Assembly: GCA_018657385.1 (NCBI GenBank)
Contig: JABHXF010000059.1
Coordinates: 1 to 54,539 of the forward strand
Direction: 5' to 3'
Source of the DNA: Candidatus Woesearchaeota archaeon
GTDB lineage: Archaea > Nanobdellota > Nanobdellia > Woesearchaeales > DSVV01
Length of the DNA: 54,539 nt
Part shown: positions 25,529 through 33,786 of the stretch, piece after piece
Layout of the letters: each line of letters opens with the position of its first letter
Position numbering within the stretch: the first letter of the stretch is position 1
Notes under the pieces: model-generated
Told to the model about the DNA's origin: nothing
What the model saw: the letters and a program-made list of their open reading frames with translations, nothing else
The model's database searches: none
Program-made: the position numbers and the translations under genes

Positions 25529-27232
25529 ATGGTATCAAAAATACAAACAATTAGATGGATATTACTCTCAATACTAATGTTTTCACTAGTTGTAGCCCCA
25601 CAAGCTTTTTCATCTGAAAAAGAAGGCGATACCATAGAAATGGATTTTTATGATATATATGAAAAAGAACCACCATTTGAATCAAAAGATGCAGAATCTG
25701 ATGATATATTAATAGGAACAAGCGAAGAAGAAGAAGAAGAAGAAAGTAAAGACAATATTATAATAGAAGAAAGTGAAAAAAAAGAAGATAATGATGAACA
25801 TATAACAGAAACTACTGAACAAGAATCTGAAGAACATATAACAGAAAGCTCTGAAGAAGAAACACATGTAACAGTTACAGAAGGAGAACATACAGAAGAA
25901 GCAGATCATGAAGAAGCTGAAGAAGAACATCAAGAAGCAGGTGGCCATGGTATGGGCTTTGCAATGACATTCTTATTTATTGCAATAATATTATTCTTTG
26001 CTAAACTATCAAGTTTAATAGAAAAGTGGGGACAACCTGCTGTATTAGGAGAATTAGTTATTGGAGTTATATTAGGAAACTTAGTATTATTAGGAATTAC
26101 TATTTTTGAGCCAATCAAAACTAATTCAATTATTATATTTTTAGCTGAATTAGGAGTAGTCATATTATTATTCCAAATTGGCCTTGAATCAAATATTAAA
26201 GAAATGAGTAAAGTTGGTTTTAGAGCAGGACTAGTAGCTATTATGGGTGTTGTTATTCCGTTCTTAACAGGAACATTAATAGGTCCAATATTATTACCAG
26301 GATTATCATTTAATGCATATTTATTCTTAGGAGCAACTTTAACTGCAACATCTGTAGGAATTACTGCAAGAGTATTCAAAGATTTAGGAACATTAAGTAC
26401 TCCAGAAGCTAAGATTGTTTTAGGAGCTGCTGTTATTGATGATGTTTTAGGATTAATTATATTAGCTGTTGTATCTGCAATGGTAACTTTAGGAGCAGTT
26501 AGTATAGGAATGGTTAGCTGGATCTTAGCAAAGGCAATATTATTCTTAGTAGGATCAATTGTTTTAGGACAATTATTTGCACCATATATTAGCAAAGGAT
26601 TTTCTAAAATCAATACTGGAGTTAGTATGAAATTCACATTAATAATTATATTTTGTTTAGTATTTGCTTTCCTTGCACAATATATTGGTTTAGCACCAAT
26701 AGTTGGAGCATTTGCAGCAGGTTTAATTTTAGATCCTGTACATTTCAGATATTTTAAAGATCCAAAGATTGTAAAAGATGTAAAAGATAAAATCAGTAAT
26801 TGTGGTGCAAATCTTAAGACTAATATTACAAGTGTAATGAATAAACATGCAGAAAGACATATTGAAGACTTTATTGAACCATTAAGCATGTTTTTAGTTC
26901 CAATATTTTTTGTAACAACAGGACTTGCTGTTAATATTGAAACAATGTTTAATCTTCCAGTATTACTTGTTGCATTAGGTATTTCAGTGGTTGCAATTGC
27001 CGGGAAAATAGTTTCTGGATTAGTTGCAGGAAATGTTAATAAATGGATTGTTGGATGGGGAATGGTACCAAGAGGAGAAGTTGGACTAATCTTCGCAACA
27101 ATTGGAAAAGGACTTGGAGTTGTATCTGATACAGTATTTTCAGTAATTGTTATAATGGTAATCCTTACTACTTTAATACCACCAATTATTTTAAATTATT
27201 TAATTAAAAAACAGGAAAAGAAAAAGAAGTGA
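25529..27232 (+). CDS. CPA2-type cation/proton antiporter with Glu-rich ectodomain
   Basis: 567 residues. A signal peptide (about 8-28) is followed by about 120 residues made largely of Glu, Ser, Thr and His (GTSEEEEEEESKD; EEADHEEAEEEHQEAGGHG). From residue 145 it is an antiporter of the Kef/NapA group: GVVIPFLTGTLIGP, ATLTATSVGITARVFKDLGT and the paired-Asp motif GAAVIDDVLGLI in the transport core, and MVPRGEVGLIFATIG near the end. It exchanges Na+ or K+ for H+. The acidic ectodomain is not part of the family and may concentrate cations at the mouth. A TATA box about 28 bases upstream gives a leaderless start. Confidence 0.9.
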   Translation: MVSKIQTIRWILLSILMFSLVVAPQAFSSEKEGDTIEMDFYDIYEKEPPFESKDAESDDILIGTSEEEEEEESKDNIIIEESEKKEDNDEHITETTEQESEEHITESSEEETHVTVTEGEHTEEADHEEAEEEHQEAGGHGMGFAMTFLFIAIILFFAKLSSLIEKWGQPAVLGELVIGVILGNLVLLGITIFEPIKTNSIIIFLAELGVVILLFQIGLESNIKEMSKVGFRAGLVAIMGVVIPFLTGTLIGPILLPGLSFNAYLFLGATLTATSVGITARVFKDLGTLSTPEAKIVLGAAVIDDVLGLIILAVVSAMVTLGAVSIGMVSWILAKAILFLVGSIVLGQLFAPYISKGFSKINTGVSMKFTLIIIFCLVFAFLAQYIGLAPIVGAFAAGLILDPVHFRYFKDPKIVKDVKDKISNCGANLKTNITSVMNKHAERHIEDFIEPLSMFLVPIFFVTTGLAVNIETMFNLPVLLVALGISVVAIAGKIVSGLVAGNVNKWIVGWGMVPRGEVGLIFATIGKGLGVVSDTVFSVIVIMVILTTLIPPIILNYLIKKQEKKKK

Positions 27233-27375
27233 TTATTTCTATATCTTTTAAAATTTTAATTTGAAATCATGTTTTTCAAACTATTTAGTTTTTTCTTAAA
27301 ACCTTTTATCAGTTTTTAACGACTAGTGTCGATATTGTGTGAAACTTTAAAAAGGGAAAAAGCCATAATAATAGT

Positions 27376-27858
27376 ATGAGCAAAATAATATTAACCAACA
27401 TTGAACCAGGATTAAATGCTAATTCATCTGAAATGGCTAACGTAGTTATACAACGTCTTGGGTTGATGCCAAGGAAAAAAGGTAGTACAGAAAAGATGCA
27501 TTGTGTTTTAGTTGCTTTATATGAAAGAGCTAAGATTGCAACAAGGGAAAAAGATCCAAAACAATCTATAATGACTGTTGAAAATATGGGTGTTTCTGCT
27601 GGCATTACAAGACAAACAATGTATGAATATCTACGAAGATGGTTGGAATTGGATTTGATAATAAAAACAAGCTATATTGATGAATGGAATAAAGTTGTAA
27701 TTGGATATAAACTAAATGGAAATACAATTGAACAAGCATTTGAACGAGCTAGAAAAAAGGTGCATAAACATTTAGATGAAACTTCTAAATATGTTATTGA
27801 AATGCAGAAATTATTGAAAAATGAAAAGATAAGTGATAGTGTAAATAGAAAAAATTGA
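27376..27858 (+). CDS. Putative winged-helix DNA-binding protein
   Basis: 160 residues. The central part (MGVSAGITRQTMYEYLRRWL then ELDLIIKTSYID) reads as a HTH with a wing, and the C-terminal part is a long charged helix (ERARKKVHKHLDETSKYVIE) likely used for dimerisation. The layout is like that of the 156-residue protein at 37279, although sequence similarity is low. TATA-like ACTTTAAAAAGGG about 28 bases upstream gives a leaderless start. It follows the antiporter but is separately promoted. Ends with a class 2 motif 9 bases after the stop. Confidence 0.65.
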   Translation: MSKIILTNIEPGLNANSSEMANVVIQRLGLMPRKKGSTEKMHCVLVALYERAKIATREKDPKQSIMTVENMGVSAGITRQTMYEYLRRWLELDLIIKTSYIDEWNKVVIGYKLNGNTIEQAFERARKKVHKHLDETSKYVIEMQKLLKNEKISDSVNRKN

Positions 27859-27866
27859 TGTTTTGA

Positions 27867-27885
27867 CTAGGTCCGGAGGACGTGT
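27867..27885 (+). terminator. Class 2 3'-end motif after the HTH gene
   Basis: CTAGGTCCGGAGGACGTGT begins 9 bases after the stop at 27858. The loop base differs from the other two copies (GGA instead of GAA) while the GTCC/GGAC stem is kept. Confidence 0.55.
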
Positions 27886-27920
27886 TTCTAAGGAATTTCT
27901 TTTTTTGTTATGTTTATTAA

Positions 27921-28067
27921 GAAAAAACAACTTGGCCGGATGAGGTGGGACGAAGTGAGTGAGTTATACGAACTCACAAGTACCAGCCGAGTAGGACTTG
28001 TGACGTTAAAATGCGTAGCATTTTATGGCTTTTGACATCCGTCCGTGCCTTGGTTGTTGTTTTTTCA
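27921..28067 (-). repeat. Three-way-junction repeat, copy E (expanded)
   Basis: The longest copy, 147 bases. Outer stem GAAAAAACAACAAC and the fixed strands GGCACGGACGGA, TCCTACTCGGC and TCATCCGGCC are kept. Hairpin 1 is lengthened by a segment containing AAAATGC TAC GCATTTT, and hairpin 2 by one containing GTGAGTT CGTAT AACTCAC. Growth confined to the hairpin tips is what a structured RNA or cruciform would tolerate. Confidence 0.8.
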
Positions 28068-28118
28068 TTAAAATTAACAAAATATTTGTTATTAAATTAA
28101 TAAAAAGAAAAATCAGAA

Positions 28119-28147
28119 CAAAAAGAGCCTGACGGCCTGTTAAAAGA
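28119..28147 (-). terminator. Class 1 3'-end motif after the PAC2 gene
   Basis: On the minus strand: TTTTAACAGGCCGTCAGGCT, then CTTTTTG, starting about 22 bases after the PAC2 stop. Confidence 0.65.
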
Positions 28148-28167
28148 AAAATAAAATAAAGAAAAAA

Positions 28168-28887
28168 TCAACCAAAGTAACTCATTTGTTTTGTTTTAAC
28201 ATCATCTTGAGCTTTACTGCTTTGTTCAAGAATACCTTTTAGTTTTTCTTCGAACTTTTTAGCTGTTTCTATTAATGGTTTAGCATCAACTTTTAATCCC
28301 AAATATTTATCAAGACCTGTAATTAAACTTGCAGCTGCTTTTGAATCTGGCAAATTACTTTTAGTGTCTGCAAAAAATGCTGTTATTGGCTTATTTGTTT
28401 TTAACATTAATGCAGAAGTTGCACCAACAATAATACCTTCATTTAGTTTTTTTGCAAATTTCTTAATTACAGTTTCTCTTTTTTTATTTGTTGTAAAATA
28501 GAATATATTGCCTTCTTCCTTGCCATCTTTTAATTGACCAGCACTTCCAACACCTTCTAAACAAATAATTTCTTTTGCAGAAGTTTGTTTTGCTAAGTCT
28601 TCAATTAAATCTGCAATTTTCCATTCAATATTTGCTGTTGTCAAAATTGCATGAATTATTAACAAATTATATTTTTTGTTATAGAATATTCCAATTGGAT
28701 CAACTACCTTACCTGCATGAATCGCAATTGTTGCTGGCAATTCATCAAACCAGTACCTACCAATTTGTTCGCAATCTAAATGTTCAACTAAATATTCTGT
28801 TGCAATTGTGCCTACTAACCCAAAACCTGGAAAACCTTGGATAATAGTTGGATTCTTCACCTTTTTTTTTAATTGTAATTTCATCAT
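28168..28887 (-). CDS. PAC2-family protein (proteasome-assembly-chaperone-like)
   Basis: 239 residues from the ATG at 28887. A start at 28914 is unlikely because it lies within TATA sequence CTTATAAATG. NPTIIQGFPGFGLVGTIATE is the family's opening loop, followed by ELPATIAIHAGKVVDPIGIF and IICLEGVG. PAC2 proteins include archaeal PbaA/PbaB and eukaryotic proteasome assembly chaperones; the archaeal members do not all act on proteasomes. A coiled tail (AKKFEEKLKGILEQSSKA) ends the protein. Divergent from ileS. Confidence 0.9.
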   Translation of the reverse strand: MMKLQLKKKVKNPTIIQGFPGFGLVGTIATEYLVEHLDCEQIGRYWFDELPATIAIHAGKVVDPIGIFYNKKYNLLIIHAILTTANIEWKIADLIEDLAKQTSAKEIICLEGVGSAGQLKDGKEEGNIFYFTTNKKRETVIKKFAKKLNEGIIVGATSALMLKTNKPITAFFADTKSNLPDSKAAASLITGLDKYLGLKVDAKPLIETAKKFEEKLKGILEQSSKAQDDVKTKQMSYFG

Positions 28888-28972
28888 TGTATTATTAATT
28901 CTAGAAAAGGTCATTTATAAGTTTTTTGGAGATTTTATTTGATAGATATTAATTTCTTTCCAACTATATAAT

Positions 28973-29058
28973 AAATAACAACAAAATTGGCACAGACGGA
29001 CTTTGCTACGCAAAATCCTACTCACCTTCGGTTCGCCTGGCCATTGTTGTTATTTTTT
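28973..29058 (+). repeat. Three-way-junction repeat, copy F
   Basis: Outer stem AAATAACAACA pairs with TGTTGTTATTT. Junction strands CACAGACGGAC, TCCTACTCA and TTCGCCTGGCC. Hairpin 1 is TTTGC TAC GCAAA and hairpin 2 ACC TTC GGT, again a compensated pair. It lies between the divergent PAC2 and ileS genes. Confidence 0.85.
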
Positions 29059-29074
29059 ACGCATTAATATTATT

Positions 29075-29185
29075 GAAATTGAGATGATGATGATGTAGAA
29101 GTGGCAGGAGTTGCTCCATCCGGGATGCCCCTTAGGTTTGAGCGTAGCGAAAACCATCTAGCACCATAATCATCATCCCAATTTC
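29075..29185. ncRNA. Candidate structured RNA upstream of the ileS promoter
   Basis: GAAATTG (29075-29081) pairs with CAATTTC (29179-29185), GATGATGAT (29083-29091) with ATCATCATC (29169-29177), and TAGA (29096-29099) with TCTA (29157-29160). Inside are small hairpins GGAG/CTCC (29107-29117) and GGTTT/AAACC (29135-29155). It is locally GC-rich. It lies before the ileS TATA box, so it is probably its own transcript or a DNA element rather than the ileS leader. No known family recognised. Confidence 0.5.
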
Positions 29186-29296
29186 CAAGATATAAAGGAT
29201 AAAACTATAAAAAACCCACAATATTTATATATAAAACCACAATTCAATACCTTATAATATTTATAAATTAATATAAGATAATAAGAGGTAATTAAG

Positions 29297-32200
29297 ATGT
29301 CAGAAAAGCCAGAAGGACCAAAAAACAACATATTCATACCAATGGAACAAGAAATGCTTGAACATTGGAATAAAAATCAAACTTATGCTAAAGTTAAGAA
29401 GAAAGGAGAAGGAAAGAAAAAGTTTTACTTCTTAGATGGACCTCCATATACTTCTGGCAGAGTTCACTTAGGAACAGCATGGAATAAGACATTAAAAGAC
29501 ATGGTTCTTAGATATAAACGAATGAATGGCTTAGATGTTTGGGATAGAGCAGGATATGATATGCATGGAATGCCAACTGCACAAGCTGTTCAGAAAAAAT
29601 TAAATTTACCTAATAAAGATGATATTCTCAAATATGGTATGGACAAATTTGTAAAAGAATGTGAAGATTTTTCTATAACAAATATGAAAAAGATGAATGA
29701 AGATTTCAAAAGACTTGGAGTATGGATGGATTTTGAAAATGCATATTACACAGCTAATCCAAAATACATTGAAAGTTGCTGGTGGTTAATTAAAAAAGCA
29801 GATGAAAATAAAAGATTATATTTAGGAGAAAAAACAATGCATTGGTGTGCTAAATGTGGCACAGCATTAGCTAAACACGAATTAGAATATAAAAATGTAA
29901 GAGATGATTCTATTTTCTTGAAATTCAAAGTTTTAGGAAGTGAAAATGAATATTTAATAATTTGGACAACAACACCATGGACAATTCCTTTTAATCTTGG
30001 AGTTATGGTAAATCCAGATTTAGATTATGTAAAAATAAAAGTAAATGTTGCAAAAGAAGGAGAAGAAGAAAAACTAGAGCAATGGGTTGTTGCAAAAGGT
30101 TTAGTTGGAGCATTTATGGGATCTGTTGTGAATAAAAAATATGAAATGATTGAAGAAGTTAAAGGAGAAACATTAGAAGGTATCAAATATAGACATCCTT
30201 TACATGATGAAATTCCTGAAAGTTACGATGAACTTGATAAAAATCATGATAAAACATTTTCAGTTGTATTAAGCAGTCAATTTGTTGATCTTTCAGCAGG
30301 TACAGGTTTAGTACACATGGCACCTGGTTGTGGTCCTGAAGATTATGAAGTTGGAAGGAAAAATAATATACCACCATTTAATAATCTTAATGAGGCTGGA
30401 GAATTTCCTGAAGATTTTGGTTGCTTTGGAAAGTGGAAAGCTAAAAAAGATGATAAAAAATTCATTGAAAAATTCAAAGAAATGGGTTTCTTAATTGAAT
30501 CAACTGAAGTAGAACATGATTATGCACATTGTTGGAGATGTAAAGAACCTGTAATATTTAGAACAACAAAACAATGGTTCTTTAAAATCGAAGATATGAA
30601 AGAAACAATGCGTGAATTAAATAAAGATATTTATTGGAATCCTGAATTTGCAGGAAGTAAAAGTTTTGATAGCTGGTTAGCAAACTTAAGAGATAATGGA
30701 ATTACAAGACAAAGATTCTGGGGAACACCTCTGCCAGTATGGAAGTGTTCAAAAAAAGATGATGAAGGAAAAGAAGTCTGTGATAATTATGTTGTAATTG
30801 GTTCTGTTAAAGAATTAGAAGAAAAAGTTGGAAAAGAAAATGTTCCTGAAAATTTGCATAAACCATGGATTGATGATGTGAAATTCAAATGTGATAAATG
30901 TGCAGCAGAGATGGTAAGAGAACCTGATATTCTAGATGTATGGATTGATGCAGGTGTTGATTCATGGGCATGTCTTGATTACCCACATAGAGAAGATTTA
31001 ATGAAAGAAATGTATCCGGCTGAATTTATTATGGAAGGTATTGACCAAATCCGTGGCTGGTTTAACATGTTATTTGTTTCATCTATGGTTGCAATGGAAA
31101 AGCCAAGCTATAAAGCAGTATACATGCATGGTTTTATTAATGATGCTCAAGGCAGAAAAATGTCAAAATCTGAAGGTAATTACATTTTACCAGAAGAAGT
31201 TATAGAAAGTTATGGAAGTGAAACATTAAGATATTATATGATTGGTGGAGCAAAGCCAGGAATAGATTTAAATTATAACTTTGATGACATGAAAGTTAAG
31301 TTTAGAAATCTTGGAATTTTATGGAATTTACATAAATTCATGATTGACTTAAAAAATAATAACAATCTTGAAGTTGGAGAAGTAGATAAAGATAAGTTAG
31401 GTTTAGGAGAAAAGTATATTTTATCTAAACTAAATTCAACAATTGTTAAAGTAACAGAGATGTATGAAAAATATTTGCTTAATGAAATCCCTACAGCTAT
31501 TGAAGAATTATTTTTAGAATTATCTCGAACTTATGTTCAAATGGTAAGAGATAAAGCAAATAGTGGTTCAGAAGAAGATAAACAATTAGTGTTAAATGTT
31601 CTGTTTAAAGTTATAAATGAAACATTAAAAATGTTAGCACCTGTTTGTCCAATGGTAACTGATAAAATTTATCTTAATCTAAAAGAAGAGTTTAATTTAG
31701 ATGAAGAGTCTGTTCATTTAATTGATTGGCCAAAAGCTGATGAAAATTTAATTGATGAAAAAATTGAAAAAAACATTGAAACAGCTAAAGATGTTATACA
31801 AGCAGTATTATCAGCAAGAGAAAAAGCAAAATTAGGTGTAAGATGGCCATTAAAGAATTTAATATTTGTTTCTCCTGAAAAAGAATTAAGAGATGCAGTT
31901 AAAGAAATGAATGGCATGATTAAAACTCAAACAAATGTTAAAGAAGTTGGTATTGGAAAGGAGTATAAAGCTATTAAAATTAAGATCAAGCCAAACTATA
32001 AAACAATTGGAGTGAAATATGCAGATGATGTTGCACAAATCATTACTCATTTAGTTAATATAAATGAGAATACAGTAATGAATAAGATAAAAGAAAAAGG
32101 ATGTTATGAATTTTCTCTTAGCAAAAAGGAGTTTAAATTATTAAAAGAAGATTTAATAATTGAAAAAGTAGCTCCAGAAGGTGTTATGGAAGGAGATAGT

Positions 32201-32509
32201 AAAAAAGGAGATGTATATATTGATGTTACAAGAACTCCTGAATTAGATTCTGAAGGTTATGCTAGAGAAATTATGAGAAGAATCCAAACATTAAGGAAGA
32301 ATGCAGGATTGCAGAAAAATGATGATATTAAACTTTGTGTTTTCATTAGTACTGAACTATTAGAAATTATTGAGAAGTATGAAGATGAAATTAAAGACAA
32401 ATGTGGAGTTAAAGAATTTTATATTGGCGAAGAAAAGAAAGAGTTTAAAGATGTGTTAGAGACAAAGATCAAGGGGAAAGATATATGGTTGAGCCTGGAG
32501 AAAGTATAG
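29297..32509 (+). CDS. ileS: Isoleucyl-tRNA synthetase
   Basis: 1070 residues, the length of archaeal/eukaryotic-type IleRS. Class I signatures: GRVHLGTAW (HIGH variant, His57) and KMSKS at 621-625. The first insertion and editing region has TTPWTIPFNLG. Cys-pair sites are present (CAKCGTALAKHE; CWRCKEPV; CDKCAAEM) that bind zinc. The long C-terminal part carries anticodon recognition. It charges tRNA-Ile and clears mis-charged Val. TATA and SD GAGGT lie upstream. The nucleoside phosphorylase gene begins 28 bases after its stop behind GAGGT, so the two are co-transcribed. Confidence 0.97.
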   Translation: MSEKPEGPKNNIFIPMEQEMLEHWNKNQTYAKVKKKGEGKKKFYFLDGPPYTSGRVHLGTAWNKTLKDMVLRYKRMNGLDVWDRAGYDMHGMPTAQAVQKKLNLPNKDDILKYGMDKFVKECEDFSITNMKKMNEDFKRLGVWMDFENAYYTANPKYIESCWWLIKKADENKRLYLGEKTMHWCAKCGTALAKHELEYKNVRDDSIFLKFKVLGSENEYLIIWTTTPWTIPFNLGVMVNPDLDYVKIKVNVAKEGEEEKLEQWVVAKGLVGAFMGSVVNKKYEMIEEVKGETLEGIKYRHPLHDEIPESYDELDKNHDKTFSVVLSSQFVDLSAGTGLVHMAPGCGPEDYEVGRKNNIPPFNNLNEAGEFPEDFGCFGKWKAKKDDKKFIEKFKEMGFLIESTEVEHDYAHCWRCKEPVIFRTTKQWFFKIEDMKETMRELNKDIYWNPEFAGSKSFDSWLANLRDNGITRQRFWGTPLPVWKCSKKDDEGKEVCDNYVVIGSVKELEEKVGKENVPENLHKPWIDDVKFKCDKCAAEMVREPDILDVWIDAGVDSWACLDYPHREDLMKEMYPAEFIMEGIDQIRGWFNMLFVSSMVAMEKPSYKAVYMHGFINDAQGRKMSKSEGNYILPEEVIESYGSETLRYYMIGGAKPGIDLNYNFDDMKVKFRNLGILWNLHKFMIDLKNNNNLEVGEVDKDKLGLGEKYILSKLNSTIVKVTEMYEKYLLNEIPTAIEELFLELSRTYVQMVRDKANSGSEEDKQLVLNVLFKVINETLKMLAPVCPMVTDKIYLNLKEEFNLDEESVHLIDWPKADENLIDEKIEKNIETAKDVIQAVLSAREKAKLGVRWPLKNLIFVSPEKELRDAVKEMNGMIKTQTNVKEVGIGKEYKAIKIKIKPNYKTIGVKYADDVAQIITHLVNINENTVMNKIKEKGCYEFSLSKKEFKLLKEDLIIEKVAPEGVMEGDSKKGDVYIDVTRTPELDSEGYAREIMRRIQTLRKNAGLQKNDDIKLCVFISTELLEIIEKYEDEIKDKCGVKEFYIGEEKKEFKDVLETKIKGKDIWLSLEKV

Positions 32510-32537
32510 TTATAACTAATATAGTGAGGTAAATAAT

Positions 32538-33476
32538 ATGGCAAAAGCAATAAGAGATTCTGAATTAATAGTACTTGATGGTAGAGTTTATCATTTAGGT
32601 TTGAAACAAGATCAATTAGCAAAACAAATATTTGTTGTAGGAGATCCTGATAGAGCTGATTTAGTTGCAGCTAAATTTGATACAGTTGAACATAGTGAAA
32701 ATAATAGAGAATATGTTACAAGAACTGGAACTCATAATGGAATGCATGTTTCTGTTGTTGCAACTGGAATTGGTACAGATAATAATGAAATTGCAATGGT
32801 TGAAATGTATACATTGAATGAATTTAATCTAGAAACAAAAGTTAGAAACAAAGGTGCAAAACCATTAACAATTATAAGATTAGGAACTTCTGGAGGACCA
32901 CAAGAAGATATTGAATTAGGAACATTAGCTATTTCCACACATGGTTTAGGTCTTGATAACACAGGATCATATTATGAAGCCCCACATGCAGATTTTGACA
33001 CAAGTCAAATAGAAAAGTTAGCATACAAAATTATAGATGGTGGAATAAGAAAACAATCAAGATTTAAAGGAAAAATAATCCCATATGCATCAAAAGCAAG
33101 TCCAGAAGTTGTTGATGCATTAATTTCAAGTGCAGAATTATTAGATGTACCTCATGCTGTTGGTATTACTGCTTCTTCATCTGGATTTTATGGACCACAA
33201 GGAAGAGAGATTCATGGATTGCCAATAACCGTTCCAGGATTACAAGAAAGATTAGCAACTTTGCAGTATAATGAACATAGAGTTGTTAACTTTGAGATGG
33301 AATCAAGTTTATTATTCCACATGGGTCAAGCAATGGGTTATAGAACAGGAACAATATGTGCAATAATTGCAAATAGACCAAGAGGAACTTTTATGGATGA
33401 TTACAGCCCAGCAGTTGATCAAGCAATAGATATTGGATTGAAAGCAATGCATAAATTGTATAAAACAAGTAAGTAA
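32538..33476 (+). CDS. Nucleoside (uridine-type) phosphorylase
   Basis: 312 residues of the PNP/UDP phosphorylase family. VVGDPDRADLVA binds phosphate, VVATGIGTDNNEIAMVEMYT and IRLGTSGGPQEDIELGT form the nucleoside pocket, and VVNFEMESSLLF carries the Glu-Met-Glu ribose motif. It splits a nucleoside with phosphate into base and ribose-1-phosphate. Uridine phosphorylase is the nearest look, but base preference cannot be read safely. Second gene after ileS, ending in a class 1 motif. Confidence 0.9.
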   Translation: MAKAIRDSELIVLDGRVYHLGLKQDQLAKQIFVVGDPDRADLVAAKFDTVEHSENNREYVTRTGTHNGMHVSVVATGIGTDNNEIAMVEMYTLNEFNLETKVRNKGAKPLTIIRLGTSGGPQEDIELGTLAISTHGLGLDNTGSYYEAPHADFDTSQIEKLAYKIIDGGIRKQSRFKGKIIPYASKASPEVVDALISSAELLDVPHAVGITASSSGFYGPQGREIHGLPITVPGLQERLATLQYNEHRVVNFEMESSLLFHMGQAMGYRTGTICAIIANRPRGTFMDDYSPAVDQAIDIGLKAMHKLYKTSK

Positions 33477-33492
33477 TTTTCTTATTTCTTTT

Positions 33493-33527
33493 ATTTTTTT
33501 TAACTGGCCGGCAGGCTCTTTTTGTTC
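33493..33527 (+). terminator. Class 1 3'-end motif after the phosphorylase gene
   Basis: An eight-T run, AACTGGCCGGCAGGCTC and TTTTTG, about 16 bases after the stop at 33476. Orientation matches the gene. Confidence 0.65.
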
Positions 33528-33550
33528 TGATTATTTTTTTACTATGTTAA

Positions 33551-33648
33551 TTTTAAATCCAACAACAACATAGGCACGGACGGACATTTTCTTTAAGAAA
33601 ACATCCTACTCGGCTTCGCCTCGCCCGGCCATGTTGTTGGATTTAAAA
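33551..33648 (+). repeat. Three-way-junction repeat, copy G
   Basis: The outer stem is TTTTAAATCCAACAACA with TGTTGTTGGATTTAAAA, a different sequence from the other copies but perfectly paired. Hairpin 1 is ATTTTCTT TA AAGAAAAC, hairpin 2 GGC TTC GCC. Junction strands GGCACGGACGGAC, ATCCTACTCG and TCGCCCGGCC. Confidence 0.85.
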
Positions 33649-33786
33649 GTTAGCCTGGCTAAGTTGTTTTTTCTCATCTTGCCATGTTGTTGAAAAAGTA
33701 CTGCCAAGTTTCTATGAGCAATAGATTAACTCTTATGTCCACAATTCACCAAAACTATATAAATCAGTGGTCATAACATAATACAT

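Larger units (their letters stand above)
27859..28167. other. Composite repeat module between convergent genes
   Basis: No gene. The order is class 2 motif (+) at 27867-27885, junction element E (-) at 27921-28067, then class 1 motif (-) at 28119-28147. Stretches between the parts, such as TTATGTTTATTAAG and TTAATAAAAAGAAAAAT, recur in the module at 41550-41766, so the whole is one homologous unit. Confidence 0.75.
33477..33786. other. Intergenic repeat cluster
   Basis: No gene. It holds a class 1 motif (33493-33527), junction copy G (33551-33648), two truncated right halves of the same element (33652-33673, GCCTGGCTAAGTTGTTTTTT; 33679-33698, TTGCCATGTTGTTGAAAAAG), then TATA CTATATAAATC of the next gene. 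Confidence 0.7.

Noticed and set aside
25709-25948. Phe/Met-rich 79-codon frame opposite the antiporter ectodomain
   Set aside because: It is the complement of the Glu-rich codons (GAA reads TTC); no start signal.
25930-26889. 319-codon frame opposite the antiporter core
   Set aside because: Antisense of a clearly recognised membrane protein in an AT-rich genome; no SD, TATA box or family pattern.
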